The position numbers and the translations under genes are program-made. From Candidatus Zhuqueibacterota bacterium (GTDB lineage Bacteria; Zhuqueibacterota; Zhuqueibacteria; Residuimicrobiales; Residuimicrobiaceae): 43,779 bases of DNA. How positions within the stretch are numbered: the first letter of the stretch is position 1; each line of letters starts with the position of its first letter. Location of the stretch: positions 1 to 43,779 of the forward strand of contig CAUJEL010000210.1 of NCBI GenBank assembly GCA_963169875.1, in the 5' to 3' direction. The notes beneath the pieces are model-generated. The model was not told where the DNA came from. It saw nothing but the letters and a program-made list of their open reading frames with translations, and made no database searches. Positions 33,410 through 42,153 of this stretch are shown here, one piece after another.

Positions 33410-33904
33410 ATGATTGTATCCAAGCTCAAGGAAGCAAAAATCTGTTTCAGTAATTTGCGGGTGACGCTGCCATATCCTTTTGGCCCGGGTGCGGAAGTGG
33501 GGGAGGGGTTCCGGGGCAAGCTCAAGGTGGACGCCGAAAAGTGCGTTGGATGCGGCGGCTGCGCCAATGTCTGTCCGTCCAGGCTCATCCGCTTTTACGA
33601 TGATGGCGAGCAGACGCGCATGGAATTCATTCTGGACCGTTGCACCTATTGCGGCCGTTGCGCCGAGGTGTGCCCTGAAAACGCCATAACCATGACGCAA
33701 ACTTTTGAGACTGCCACCAACGACAAAACCGATCTTTACATAGAGCAGGAATTATACATGCTCACCTGTAAACGCTGTGGCCGCTGCTTTGAAACCAACA
33801 ATGCCATAGACCGAATCCCAACGCAGCGCATGCGCCGAGGCCGCAACTTTGTCGGCGCTTCCATGCCGCACGGCGCGCCAGAGGGAGGGGAGCCCGGGAA
33901 ATGA
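33410..33904 (+). CDS. HycF/NuoI-like 8Fe ferredoxin subunit with extra cysteine motif
   Basis: ATG at 33410 with AGAGGA just before it gives 164 residues. Two [4Fe-4S] motifs are complete: C45, C48, C51, C55 and C78, C81, C84, C88, each ending C-P. A further half-motif C-K-R-C-G-R-C-F lies at C120, C123 and C126, and resembles the C-terminal motif of HycF/HyfH. The subunit carries electrons between the peripheral electron-entry proteins and the small hydrogenase subunit. The stop overlaps the next start (ATGA). It follows a repeat-rich gap inside the operon. Confidence 0.92.
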   Translation: MIVSKLKEAKICFSNLRVTLPYPFGPGAEVGEGFRGKLKVDAEKCVGCGGCANVCPSRLIRFYDDGEQTRMEFILDRCTYCGRCAEVCPENAITMTQTFETATNDKTDLYIEQELYMLTCKRCGRCFETNNAIDRIPTQRMRRGRNFVGASMPHGAPEGGEPGK

Positions 33905-34569
33905 TTACCGAACAGAGCCTCATCACGCTGATGCTTGCGATTATCATCGCCTCTGTGGCTGCTTTGGAGATCCGCAACCTAAAGTACGCCACCTACGCTT
34001 ATCTCATCAGCTCAATTTTTCTTTGCGGTATCATCGTCAGCTATGCTTTCTTGAGCCGCAATGAAAGTCTCTATCTATGGGCGATCACCTGCGTTCTCAT
34101 CAAAGTGATCATTGTTCCGCGGTTGCTGATACGTTATATCAGGATGATCCCGCAAATGGAACACCAGCCCGTCATAGGACTGGTGCTTTCAGTGGCTGTT
34201 CTGGTTCTTATGTTAACAGCTTTTTATCGTGTTTTCCATACTTATATCGCTTTTTTTGCACCCACGGATGCGGCCCTGCGCGCGCCGGTTCGTGATCTGC
34301 TCGCCGGTGCCTGCACGGTTTTTATGCTCGGAATTTGGACCCTGCTGAGCCGACGGGATGTCATCAAGACCGTCATTGGCCTGGTCCTGATGGAGAACGG
34401 TGTTCACCTGATCCTGCTCGCACTCGCGCCGCAATTGAAAGAAACCACCATGATCGGCATTTTAACGAATGTGGTCGCTGTGGTCTTTATTCTCCTTTAT
34501 CTGAGCGCGGACATTTACCGGATATTTGGGACTACCGATTCCGCGCGGCTGTCTGAGCTCAAGAGATGA
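33901..34569 (+). CDS. hyfE: HyfE-like membrane subunit (NuoK-like)
   Basis: The 222-residue protein has about 6-7 helices and overlaps the ferredoxin gene by ATGA. Its C-terminal half resembles NuoK, with I-G-L-V-L-M-E-N-G-V-H-L-I-L-L (about 158-172, including the conserved Glu) followed by a final helix pair. HyfE proteins are the hydrogenase-4 counterpart of NuoK and occur only in hydrogenases with the large membrane arm (Hyf, Mrp-Mbh types), not in the small hydrogenase 3. Its presence implies an ion-pumping complex. Confidence 0.9.
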   Translation: MITEQSLITLMLAIIIASVAALEIRNLKYATYAYLISSIFLCGIIVSYAFLSRNESLYLWAITCVLIKVIIVPRLLIRYIRMIPQMEHQPVIGLVLSVAVLVLMLTAFYRVFHTYIAFFAPTDAALRAPVRDLLAGACTVFMLGIWTLLSRRDVIKTVIGLVLMENGVHLILLALAPQLKETTMIGILTNVVAVVFILLYLSADIYRIFGTTDSARLSELKR

Positions 34570-34579
34570 TGAGGTTGCA

Positions 34580-36091
34580 ATGACGACTGATTATTCCTGG
34601 ATCCCGCTGCTGTTGATCATCTGGCCTGTCCTCGGCGCCATTGTTATTGAAATATGTGCCGCAGTGAAAAAGACCGTATGGATTGAACGTGTGGCCATCG
34701 TTTTTGCGCTCGCACAGTCGGGGCTTTCGTTGTTTCTCGGCCTTGGTGTGTGGGGGCGCGTTCCGGTGCGCGTGGACGATTTCTCGCTTCTCGTCGATGG
34801 GTTGAGCGCTTTGATGGGATTTCTCATCAATGCAATGATTTTATTGATATTGTTGTTTTCTGTGCGTTACATGAAGCACGAGCAGGAGCAGGGCCTGGTC
34901 AGTACCCGGAGGCATCGTCTCTACTATACTCTGATACTCATCTTCGCCGGATCCATGAACTGGACTGTCACGACCAATCATCTCATCCAGTTATATGTGG
35001 CCATGGAGGCTTCCACCCTGGCGACCGCCTTGTTGGTTGCCCTCTATCGCAAAAAGGCCTCCCTCGAGGCTGGATATAAATACATTATCCTTACCGTTGT
35101 GGGCATGACTTTTTCATTATTGGGAATGGTGCTCATATTTGCGGCGGCGTATCCGCACATTGGGGCGGAGGCACTCCTGCTGTCAAAAATCGGCCATGTC
35201 GTCAGGATCATTCCCAGGAATGTCGCCCTGTTGGGCGTCGCCTGCATGACCTGTGGATTCGCCTGCAAAGCGGGTCTGGTTCCTTTCCACGCCTGGCTGC
35301 CGGACGCTCACTCCGAAGCGCCTTCTCCCGTCAGCGCCATGCTCTCCGGATTGATCATCAAAATTGGCGCCTATGCCCTGGCGCGAACCGTTACCATTTT
35401 TGCGCCAGCCAACCATGGCATCGTCCTCTTCATCGCGCTGCTGGCTTGCATAAGCATGCTCATTGGTATCATGATGGCCCTTGTTCAGGATGATCTCAAA
35501 CGAATGCTCGCCTATTCGAGCGTCAGTCAAATCAGCTATATTTTCCTGGGGCTGGGATTGGGATCCTACCTTGGCATTTACGGTGCTTTGTTTCATCTCG
35601 TCAACCATACACTCATCAAGGCTCTGCTCTTCATGAGCGTCGGTGCGATAATGTATGCGACCGGAGGCGTTCGCCGCATCTCGCAACTGGGCGGACTGGC
35701 GAAAAAAATGCCGGTGACTGCTTTTTGTTTCATCGCCGGTGCAGTGGCACTTGGCGGCCTGCCACCCTTCAACGGGTTTGTGAGCAAATTCAGCCTTTTT
35801 CTCGCTGCCGGTGAAAAACATCTTTACTGGGCAGTCGCTGTTTCCATATTCACCGGACTGTTGACGCTGGCATGCCTGGTGCGTGCGGGGTATCTGGTTT
35901 TCTGGGGCAAACCCGCGTTGGCGGAATCGCAGACGAATGCTGATATCCGAGAAGTGCCCAGGTCGATGTATATGGTGTTACTCATTCTTGCAGCTTTGTG
36001 TCTGGTCATCGGACTTTTCCCGAATCTGCTCTATCCCATTCTGGATGGTGCCGCGCGCTCGATTTTGGCGGTATGCTCAGCTGGCAGCTGA
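34580..36091 (+). CDS. HyfF/NuoN-like ion-translocating membrane subunit (third)
   Basis: ATG at 34580 with GAGG 5 bases before it is chosen over an earlier frame that overlaps hyfE. The 503-residue, 14-helix protein carries the antiporter motifs: L-Y-V-A-M-E-A-S-T-L-A-T-A (with the conserved Glu, about residue 138), G-F-A-C-K-A-G-L-V-P-F-H-A-W-L-P-D-A-H-S (about 228-247, with the pump Lys) and H-L-V-N-H-T-L-I-K-A. The H-A-W-L-P-D-A-H-S-E-A-P motif is typical of HyfF. It is the third protein of this fold in the operon, so the membrane arm is as large as those of Hyf or Mbh-type complexes. Confidence 0.93.
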   Translation: MTTDYSWIPLLLIIWPVLGAIVIEICAAVKKTVWIERVAIVFALAQSGLSLFLGLGVWGRVPVRVDDFSLLVDGLSALMGFLINAMILLILLFSVRYMKHEQEQGLVSTRRHRLYYTLILIFAGSMNWTVTTNHLIQLYVAMEASTLATALLVALYRKKASLEAGYKYIILTVVGMTFSLLGMVLIFAAAYPHIGAEALLLSKIGHVVRIIPRNVALLGVACMTCGFACKAGLVPFHAWLPDAHSEAPSPVSAMLSGLIIKIGAYALARTVTIFAPANHGIVLFIALLACISMLIGIMMALVQDDLKRMLAYSSVSQISYIFLGLGLGSYLGIYGALFHLVNHTLIKALLFMSVGAIMYATGGVRRISQLGGLAKKMPVTAFCFIAGAVALGGLPPFNGFVSKFSLFLAAGEKHLYWAVAVSIFTGLLTLACLVRAGYLVFWGKPALAESQTNADIREVPRSMYMVLLILAALCLVIGLFPNLLYPILDGAARSILAVCSAGS

Positions 36092-36148
36092 GAGGTCATG
36101 CAGACATGACCTCGACGAACTGATGCAATTATAATTCAGGCGGTTTTC

Positions 36149-36649
36149 ATGATAAAAAGATGGACGCAAAAAGCATTTCCAAAATCACTGTGGGTCTATC
36201 ACACCAATTGCGCGGCCTGCAACGGGTGTGACATTGAGATCATCAATGTGTTGACACCCTACTATGATGCGGAGCGTTTTGGCATAAAGCTTGTGGGATC
36301 GCCGCGGCATGCGGATGTGCTGCTGGTCACTGGTGGCGTGTCGCGGCAGATTGCGCCGGCTCTGCGGCGCCTTTATGCGGCCACGCCAAATCCCAAATTG
36401 GTATTTGCAATCGGTTCCTGCGCCTGCGGTGGAGACGTATTTTACGATAGTTATGCCATGTACGGCGGCGTCGATAAGGTTATTCCGGTCAATTTTTACG
36501 TCTCAGGTTGCCCACCGCGTCCCGAGGCCATATTGTACGGTGTTGCCGTCGCATTGGGACTGGCGCCCAAAAAAGTGGCCAAAGAGATCATCCGTGATTT
36601 TCCTGAAGCAGCAGATATCGATGTACCCATGCTGGAATTGCATAAATAG
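36149..36649 (+). CDS. HycG/HyfI/NuoB-like small hydrogenase subunit
   Basis: The 166-residue protein has the proximal [4Fe-4S] ligands of group 4 small subunits: C24 and C27 in C-A-A-C-N-G-C-D-I-E, C91 in G-S-C-A-C-G-G, and C121 in S-G-C-P-P-R-P-E-A-I. C21 and C93 are extra cysteines beside them. It contacts the large subunit and delivers electrons to the Ni-Fe site. It ends the operon; a hairpin with GCGC stem and five T residues follows at 36654-36673, a weak terminator. Confidence 0.95.
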   Translation: MIKRWTQKAFPKSLWVYHTNCAACNGCDIEIINVLTPYYDAERFGIKLVGSPRHADVLLVTGGVSRQIAPALRRLYAATPNPKLVFAIGSCACGGDVFYDSYAMYGGVDKVIPVNFYVSGCPPRPEAILYGVAVALGLAPKKVAKEIIRDFPEAADIDVPMLELHK

Positions 36650-36653
36650 GATT

Positions 36654-36673
36654 GCGCCTGACGCGCGTTTTTA
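36654..36673 (+). terminator. Weak terminator candidate after the hydrogenase operon
   Basis: GCGC pairs with GCGC around CTGAC, and a run of five T follows at 36668-36672. The stem is short, so read-through into the sensor kinase gene 105 bases further is likely. Confidence 0.35.
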
Positions 36674-36777
36674 TTATTTTACCCGGGAGAAATCATGGCC
36701 CCTGGTTAGAGCGATGGCAGGGCTTGTGATCTGATCAGTTGGCAGTCCGCATGAACCCAGCAAGAGGATGAGCACCG

Positions 36778-38811
36778 ATGGAACCCATCGTCACCACGAT
36801 TGAACACCGCTGCAAACGGTGCTACCTCTGCGTGCGTCGCTGCCCGGCCAAGGCCATTCGCGTTGAAAACGGGCAGGCCAAGGTCATGGCGGAACGCTGT
36901 GTCGCTTGCGGGTATTGCGTTCGGGTTTGTCCCCAGGGCGCCAAGCAGATACGGGATGGCATCCGGCACAGCAAAACGCTGCTGCGGGGTCAGAGCCGCA
37001 AGGTGGCGATCCTGGCGCCTTCGTTTCCCGCCGCTTTCGGTGCGGTTAAACCCTTGCAGCTGGTGACCGGATTACGGCGTCTCGGCTTCGATGCGGTATA
37101 TGAAGTGGCTCTCGGCGCGGACCTGGTGGGCGCTGAATACGCCCGGCTGTTGCAGAAGAATATCATGCCGATCATCATTACCTCACCATGTCCTGCCATT
37201 GTGAATTACATTGAAAAATATGTACCTGAATTGCTTTTGGTGTTGGCCCCCATTGTTTCACCGATGATCGCGTTGGGCCGTCTTTTGCGGGAACAGTGGG
37301 AGCCGGAGGCGCACATCATTTTCATCGGCCCCTGCATCGCCAAAAAACATGAGGCCGATGACCCCAAAACCGGGGATCTGATTGACGAAGTATTGACTTT
37401 TGAAGAGCTGTCGCGTTACTTTCTGGAGCAGGATATCCAGATTGAAACACTGCCGGAAACACCCTTCGACGGGCCGGAGGCCGGCGTCGGACGCGCTTTT
37501 GCCATATCCGGAGGACTGCTCGATACCGCCAAGATTCCCGGCGGTACACTGCAAAATCATGTCATCGTCACCGAAGGCCGCGACCGCGTTCTGGAGGCAC
37601 TGCAAAAAGCGAGTGAAGGGAAAATCGAAGCGCAGTTTCTCGACCTGCTCTTCTGCGAGGGCTGTATCAACGGTCCGCAAATGGCGCAAGATCTGTCCGT
37701 CTTTGTACGCAAAGATCGCGTCGTCCATTTCCTGCGCCACTCAGAAACAGGCGTTTCTCTCCAAGAACGCAGTGACTGGATGCGAGAGATCAAACCCATC
37801 AATCTGATGCGCGAGTATACGCGTGAAGACCTGTCTCTTCCGATGCCCGATGAGGAGCAGCTCAAAGCGATCCTGGCGATCACCGGCAAAATTTCGCTGG
37901 AGGATGAGTTGAATTGCGGCGCGTGCGGTTATCCCACCTGCCGGGAAAAAGCGGTTGCCGTATTTCAGGGGATTGCCGAAGCGGAGATGTGCCTGCCGTA
38001 TCTGATCGACAGGCTGCAGCTGATTAGACAGGAATTGACCGTCTCCAATGATGAATTGCGGCGTTCTTTGGATACCCTGCAGCGCACGCAGCAGCAGCTT
38101 GTACAATCCGAAAAAATGGCCTCTGTCGGCCAATTGGCAGCGGGTGTGGCGCACGAGTTGAACAATCCCCTCGGCGGGATTCTCATTTATGCCAGTCTGC
38201 TGCTGGAAAAAAGCGAGAAGCAATCCCGGCAGGCTGAAGATCTGTCCCGGATCATGGCCGAAACGGACAGGTGCCGCAAAATCGTGCGCGGCCTCCTCGA
38301 TTTCTCCAGACAGACCCGCATTGAAGCGGCCATTGTCGATCTCAATAAAATTATCGCCAGCACACTGAGTCTGGTGACGCAGCAGGCGCTCTTTCACAAC
38401 ATCAAGGTTGTGCAAAAACTATCACCCGGTCTGCCGCAGGTTTTTGTCGATGTCGGCCAGATTCAACAGGTGCTGCTCAATATCATCCTCAACGCAGTGG
38501 AAGCCATGTCCGGGAAAGGGGACTTGACCATTTCGACGGCCATGGAATCCGATGGTCAATATATCAGCCTCAGCATTGCCGACAACGGCAGCGGCATGCC
38601 GCCTGAGGTGATGGATAAAATATTTGAGCCCTTTTTTACCACCAAGCCGCGCGGCAAGGGCACCGGCCTCGGCCTCGCCATCGCCTATGGCATCATTCAA
38701 AAGCACAAAGGCGAGATTCTGGTCAAGAGCGAGGAGGGAGAGGGCAGTGATTTCATCATCCGGCTGCCAGTTGCACAAAAGATGGAGATTGGTGTAAATC
38801 CCCTGGATTAA
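36778..38811 (+). CDS. [FeFe]-hydrogenase-like sensor histidine kinase
   Basis: The 677-residue protein joins four parts. Two [4Fe-4S] motifs (C12-C22, C41-C51) come first. An H-cluster-like domain (about 75-310) shows T-S-P-C138-P, G-P-C186-I-A-K-K-H-E and L-F-C293-E-G-C296-I-N-G-P. A further Fe-S motif follows (C380, C383, C388, C405). Last is a coiled coil and histidine kinase with H459 in the H-box (V-A-H-E-L-N-N-P) and complete N, G1 and G2 boxes. In catalytic enzymes the first motif is T-S-C-C-P and the last C-x3-C; here the proton-transfer Cys is Pro and the last spacing is C-x2-C. It is likely a sensor of H2 or redox state. ATG 36778 follows AGAGGATGAG. Confidence 0.93.
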   Translation: MEPIVTTIEHRCKRCYLCVRRCPAKAIRVENGQAKVMAERCVACGYCVRVCPQGAKQIRDGIRHSKTLLRGQSRKVAILAPSFPAAFGAVKPLQLVTGLRRLGFDAVYEVALGADLVGAEYARLLQKNIMPIIITSPCPAIVNYIEKYVPELLLVLAPIVSPMIALGRLLREQWEPEAHIIFIGPCIAKKHEADDPKTGDLIDEVLTFEELSRYFLEQDIQIETLPETPFDGPEAGVGRAFAISGGLLDTAKIPGGTLQNHVIVTEGRDRVLEALQKASEGKIEAQFLDLLFCEGCINGPQMAQDLSVFVRKDRVVHFLRHSETGVSLQERSDWMREIKPINLMREYTREDLSLPMPDEEQLKAILAITGKISLEDELNCGACGYPTCREKAVAVFQGIAEAEMCLPYLIDRLQLIRQELTVSNDELRRSLDTLQRTQQQLVQSEKMASVGQLAAGVAHELNNPLGGILIYASLLLEKSEKQSRQAEDLSRIMAETDRCRKIVRGLLDFSRQTRIEAAIVDLNKIIASTLSLVTQQALFHNIKVVQKLSPGLPQVFVDVGQIQQVLLNIILNAVEAMSGKGDLTISTAMESDGQYISLSIADNGSGMPPEVMDKIFEPFFTTKPRGKGTGLGLAIAYGIIQKHKGEILVKSEEGEGSDFIIRLPVAQKMEIGVNPLD

Positions 38812-38897
38812 TAGCGGGAAAAAGTATATATTTTCAATGACGGCGCAATGCTGTTGCCCCGTCAAAGCGTGTATGAATCGATTTAGGAGTGCTTTTC

Positions 38898-39344
38898 ATG
38901 GCCAACAACCCCAAAATACTGCTCATCGATGATGATCCGGATTTTATCATGATCAATCGCACGATCCTGGAGAGCGAGGGCTATCAGGTGGATGCGGCCC
39001 ACGACCCAATATCCGGCTGGGAGAAAATCAAATCCTGGAAGCCGGATCTCATCTGTCTGGACGTGATGATGCCCACCGGAACGGAGGGATTTCATTTCGC
39101 CTATAAAGTGCGCCGCGATCCCGATACCCAGCACATTCCCATAATCATGATAACTGCGATACATGAGTACAGCGATTTCCGCTTCTCGACCGAAGATGGC
39201 GACTTTTTACCCGTCGATGAATTCATCGAGAAACCCATCCGTAAAGATGTGCTTCTGGCCAAAGTTAAATCGCTTCTCGCTGCTGCCACGCCGCAAAAAA
39301 CAAAGCAGCAGCGCGACCAGGGCATTGGCTGGAAGAAAAATTGA
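38898..39344 (+). CDS. Stand-alone receiver-domain protein (first)
   Basis: The 148-residue protein is a single CheY-like receiver with D11-D13 in the acidic pocket, phospho-acceptor D55, and an E-K-P-I lysine motif near residue 113. It has an insertion, E-Y-S-D-F-R-F-S-T-E-D-G-D-F-L-P, before that Lys, which the next receiver also carries in altered form. There is no output domain, so it should relay phosphate or act by protein contact. AGGAG lies 8 bases before ATG 38898. It follows the sensor kinase and is probably its target. Confidence 0.93.
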   Translation: MANNPKILLIDDDPDFIMINRTILESEGYQVDAAHDPISGWEKIKSWKPDLICLDVMMPTGTEGFHFAYKVRRDPDTQHIPIIMITAIHEYSDFRFSTEDGDFLPVDEFIEKPIRKDVLLAKVKSLLAAATPQKTKQQRDQGIGWKKN

Positions 39345-39372
39345 TAACTGGAAGGCCGTTGGATAAAGCAGG

Positions 39373-39786
39373 ATGGCAATAATGGATGAACTTAAGAGAG
39401 TTTTGCTCGTCGATGATGATCCGGATTTTATCGACATCAATCGCATCATACTTGAGGCGGTGAACTATCAGGTCGATGAAGCCCACTCGGTCCCGGAGGC
39501 GCTGCAAAAATTGAATGATTTTCGTTACGATGTTCTGGTGCTGGATTTGATGATGGAGGATCGCGACTCGGGATTCATCCTGGCCTATGCTGTACGCAGC
39601 GACGAACGGTTGCGCCATATTCCCATCCTCATGCTCACTTCCGCCGAAGAAAAGACCGGTTTTTCCTTCCAGTTTTCCCAGGACCAGGAGTGGATGAAGG
39701 TGGATGATTTCGCGGCCAAACCGCTCAAACCTGCTGAACTGGTTGCGCGTATCGAGAAACTATTAGAGAGGAATGCATCCCAATGA
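39373..39786 (+). CDS. Stand-alone receiver-domain protein (second)
   Basis: The 137-residue protein is a receiver with D14-D16 in the acidic pocket, phospho-acceptor D58 (V-L-D-L-M-M) and a conserved lysine in A-A-K-P-L-K-P. It is clearly related to the preceding receiver (shared D-D-D-P-D-F-I-x-I-N-R and a long insertion before the lysine), so the pair arose by duplication. It overlaps the next gene by ATGA. No output domain is present. Confidence 0.93.
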   Translation: MAIMDELKRVLLVDDDPDFIDINRIILEAVNYQVDEAHSVPEALQKLNDFRYDVLVLDLMMEDRDSGFILAYAVRSDERLRHIPILMLTSAEEKTGFSFQFSQDQEWMKVDDFAAKPLKPAELVARIEKLLERNASQ

Positions 39787-41270
39787 CGACTGCGTCACCA
39801 TCTCGCATTTTAATTGTCGATGATGAGGAGATCATTCGCATCGGATGCCAGCGCATTCTCGAAGACAGCAATATGGTGGTGGACCAGGCGGAGAATGGAC
39901 GCGCCGGTTGGGAGATGATTCAAAAGGCGCCCTATGATATGGTGCTGCTTGATCTGATGATGCCGGAGATGGGAGGACTCGAAGTCCTTGATGAGGTGCA
40001 AAAATATGATCATCGAATCATCCCCATCATCATCACCGGCTTTGCCACCATCGAGACCGCCGTCGATGCCATGCGCAAAGGCGCCTATGATTACCTGCCC
40101 AAACCGTTTTCCCCCGACGAGCTGCGCACCAAAGTCAACCGGGGATTGGAAAAACGCTGGCTGATGATGCAGGCGGAACAGCTGCGCGAAGAACGCGACC
40201 GCAACCTGCTTGAATTAACCAATGAAAAATCGCGCACCATGACCCTCATCAACTGCATGCGCGAGGGACTGATTGCCACGAACAGGCCCGGTCATATCGT
40301 GCTCATGAACCCCGCTGCCCAGCACATGCTGCGCCTCAACCGGGAAAAAGCGATCGGCTCCGGGGTCTCCGGCTTGTTTGGAAATGCTGAACTCGAAAAA
40401 CAGATTGCCGCCAGTCTTGAAACCGTCACCCGCACCACCACCGTGACCCACATGGAATTCAAGACCAGCGATGAGCGCGTCCTGCACTCCAGCACCTCGC
40501 CGATTGTCGATGATCAGGGTGACGCTCTGGGAACGGTGACGATCTTGATCGACGTTACCGAGGATAAAAAAGTCGAACAGATGAAGTCCGATTTTGTCTC
40601 TCTGGTTTCGCATGAGCTTAAATCGCCGGTGGCCGCCATCGCCGGTTATCTCAATCTCATCATCGATGGGTTGACCGGCGGAAATCCGGACAAGGAGCGC
40701 GAGATCATTGTCCGGTCGCGCGATAAGGCCGATGGCCTGCTCATGCTCATCAATGATCTGCTGGATATGTCGCGGGCCGAACGCCGCGGCGCCTCAAAGG
40801 TCATGACGCCGCTGGATGTCGTGCCGCTGCTCAAGGAGACGGTGCAGTTTTATCAAAATGAAGCCAAGGCTAAATCGATCACGTTGATGCTGACCGCCGC
40901 GGAGACGCTCGCGGATATCCTTGGCAACAGTGATGATCTCTCCCGGCTTTTTGCCAATCTCATCAGCAACGCGATAAAATATACACTCGAAAATGGCAAA
41001 GTGGAAGTTTCGGCATGCGTGCGCGAGAGTCAGGTGGAAATAAGCGTCAGCGATACGGGCATCGGTATGTCCAGGGAAGACCTGGGCAAGATCTTTGGCG
41101 AGTTCTTTCGCGCTAAAAATGCCCTGGCGCGCAAAATCACCGGCACCGGACTTGGTCTGGCCATCTGCCGCCGCATCGTTGAAGATCATCATGGCCATAT
41201 CACGGTGCAGAGTGAACTGGACAAAGGCTCAACGTTTCACGTCACGTTTCCAGTCCACAAAAATAATTAA
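39783..41270 (+). CDS. REC-PAS-histidine kinase hybrid
   Basis: The 495-residue protein starts with a receiver (about 8-122; phospho-acceptor D57, K107), followed by a coiled coil, a PAS-like domain (about 152-262) and a transmitter with H277 (F-V-S-L-V-S-H-E-L-K-S-P) and an ATPase domain (D-T-G-I-G-M about 423; G-T-G-L-G-L-A about 457). No membrane helix is present, so it is cytoplasmic. An N-terminal receiver lets another kinase control its activity, which suits a chain with the sensor kinase and receivers upstream. Translation is coupled to the second receiver by a 4-base overlap. Confidence 0.94.
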   Translation: MTTASPSRILIVDDEEIIRIGCQRILEDSNMVVDQAENGRAGWEMIQKAPYDMVLLDLMMPEMGGLEVLDEVQKYDHRIIPIIITGFATIETAVDAMRKGAYDYLPKPFSPDELRTKVNRGLEKRWLMMQAEQLREERDRNLLELTNEKSRTMTLINCMREGLIATNRPGHIVLMNPAAQHMLRLNREKAIGSGVSGLFGNAELEKQIAASLETVTRTTTVTHMEFKTSDERVLHSSTSPIVDDQGDALGTVTILIDVTEDKKVEQMKSDFVSLVSHELKSPVAAIAGYLNLIIDGLTGGNPDKEREIIVRSRDKADGLLMLINDLLDMSRAERRGASKVMTPLDVVPLLKETVQFYQNEAKAKSITLMLTAAETLADILGNSDDLSRLFANLISNAIKYTLENGKVEVSACVRESQVEISVSDTGIGMSREDLGKIFGEFFRAKNALARKITGTGLGLAICRRIVEDHHGHITVQSELDKGSTFHVTFPVHKNN

Positions 41271-41303
41271 TGGTCGCAAACGAATCTCAGAAGGAACAGG
41301 GAC

Positions 41304-41645
41304 ATGTTATTGCGAGAAATAGCAGATCAGTTGCAAATGAGCGTGCTCAGCGGTGAAGCGAATCTGCGGACCGATGCTCACTTCGCTTATATGTCCGATA
41401 TATTGAGTGACGTCATGGCCAAAGCCAAAAAAGAGTCACTCTGGATCACCAACATGACGCACATGAATGTGATAGCCATCTGTTTTTTCAAAACCCTGGC
41501 CGCAGTCATTCTGCCGGATGGCCTCAAACCTGAAGAGGACGTGCTGGCCAAGGCGCATGAAAAAAATATCGTGGTGCTTTCAACCCCTTTGACCGCATTT
41601 GATATTGCCGGCAGGTTGTACGAGCTGGGCATTCGCGGCGAATAA
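41304..41645 (+). CDS. DRTGG-domain protein
   Basis: The 113-residue protein matches the small DRTGG domain, named after a motif that many members no longer keep. It shows L-S-G-E-A-N-L near the start and the typical end S-T-P-L-T-A-F-D-I-A-G-R-L-Y-E-L-G-I. Such proteins are often encoded beside sensory [FeFe]-hydrogenase-like proteins and kinases, as here. The function is not known; a nucleotide- or ligand-binding role is guessed. The start ATG at 41304 has GAAGGAAC upstream. Confidence 0.8.
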   Translation: MLLREIADQLQMSVLSGEANLRTDAHFAYMSDILSDVMAKAKKESLWITNMTHMNVIAICFFKTLAAVILPDGLKPEEDVLAKAHEKNIVVLSTPLTAFDIAGRLYELGIRGE

Positions 41646-41676
41646 GCGGATTATACCAGGACCCAGGAGGCATGCA

Positions 41677-42153
41677 ATGGCTAATCTTTTTCTTGCCAGT
41701 GAAATACTGGAAATGAATGTGACGGAAGAACACAACGGCGCCGCTTTTTACCGGGCTTTATCCGAAAATGCCAGGAGCGAATCACTGCGAAAAGCCGCCG
41801 CGGAAATTGCTCAGCAGGAATTAAAACACGAAGCGCATTTTGCCAAACTGCTCGCGTCGTTGCCCGCCCACGAACCCGCGGAAAGCTATCCCGGCGAATA
41901 TGAAGGCTATGTTCAACAGCTGCTGCGCAACAAAATGTTTTCCGATGAAGCGCATGCCATTGCCACCGCGATGGGGTTGAGTGATAAAGCCGCTGTAGAA
42001 TTTGCCATGCAAACTGAACAGGCCACCCTGAATCTGCTGCGCGAGCTGGAACAGCACGTTGAACCGCGGGAATTGCCTCTGGTGCAACAGACCATTGCCG
42101 AAGAAGAGGATCATCTGGCACAGCTGAAAAAAATTTTGACGATGCTGGACTGA
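41677..42153 (+). CDS. Ferritin-like diiron protein (rubrerythrin-type, no rubredoxin domain)
   Basis: ATG at 41677 has AGGAGG 7 bases before it and is preferred over an upstream in-frame start overlapping the DRTGG gene. The 158-residue all-helical protein has four metal-ligand helices: M-N-V-T-E-E-H-N-G, Q-Q-E-L-K-H-E-A-H-F, E-F-A-M-Q-T-E-Q and A-E-E-E-D-H-L-A-Q-L. The C-terminal rubredoxin domain of classical rubrerythrin is missing. It may reduce peroxide or store iron, protecting the oxygen-sensitive Fe-S and Ni enzymes encoded upstream. It belongs to the same strand and probably the same transcript as the DRTGG gene. Confidence 0.85.
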   Translation: MANLFLASEILEMNVTEEHNGAAFYRALSENARSESLRKAAAEIAQQELKHEAHFAKLLASLPAHEPAESYPGEYEGYVQQLLRNKMFSDEAHAIATAMGLSDKAAVEFAMQTEQATLNLLRELEQHVEPRELPLVQQTIAEEEDHLAQLKKILTMLD

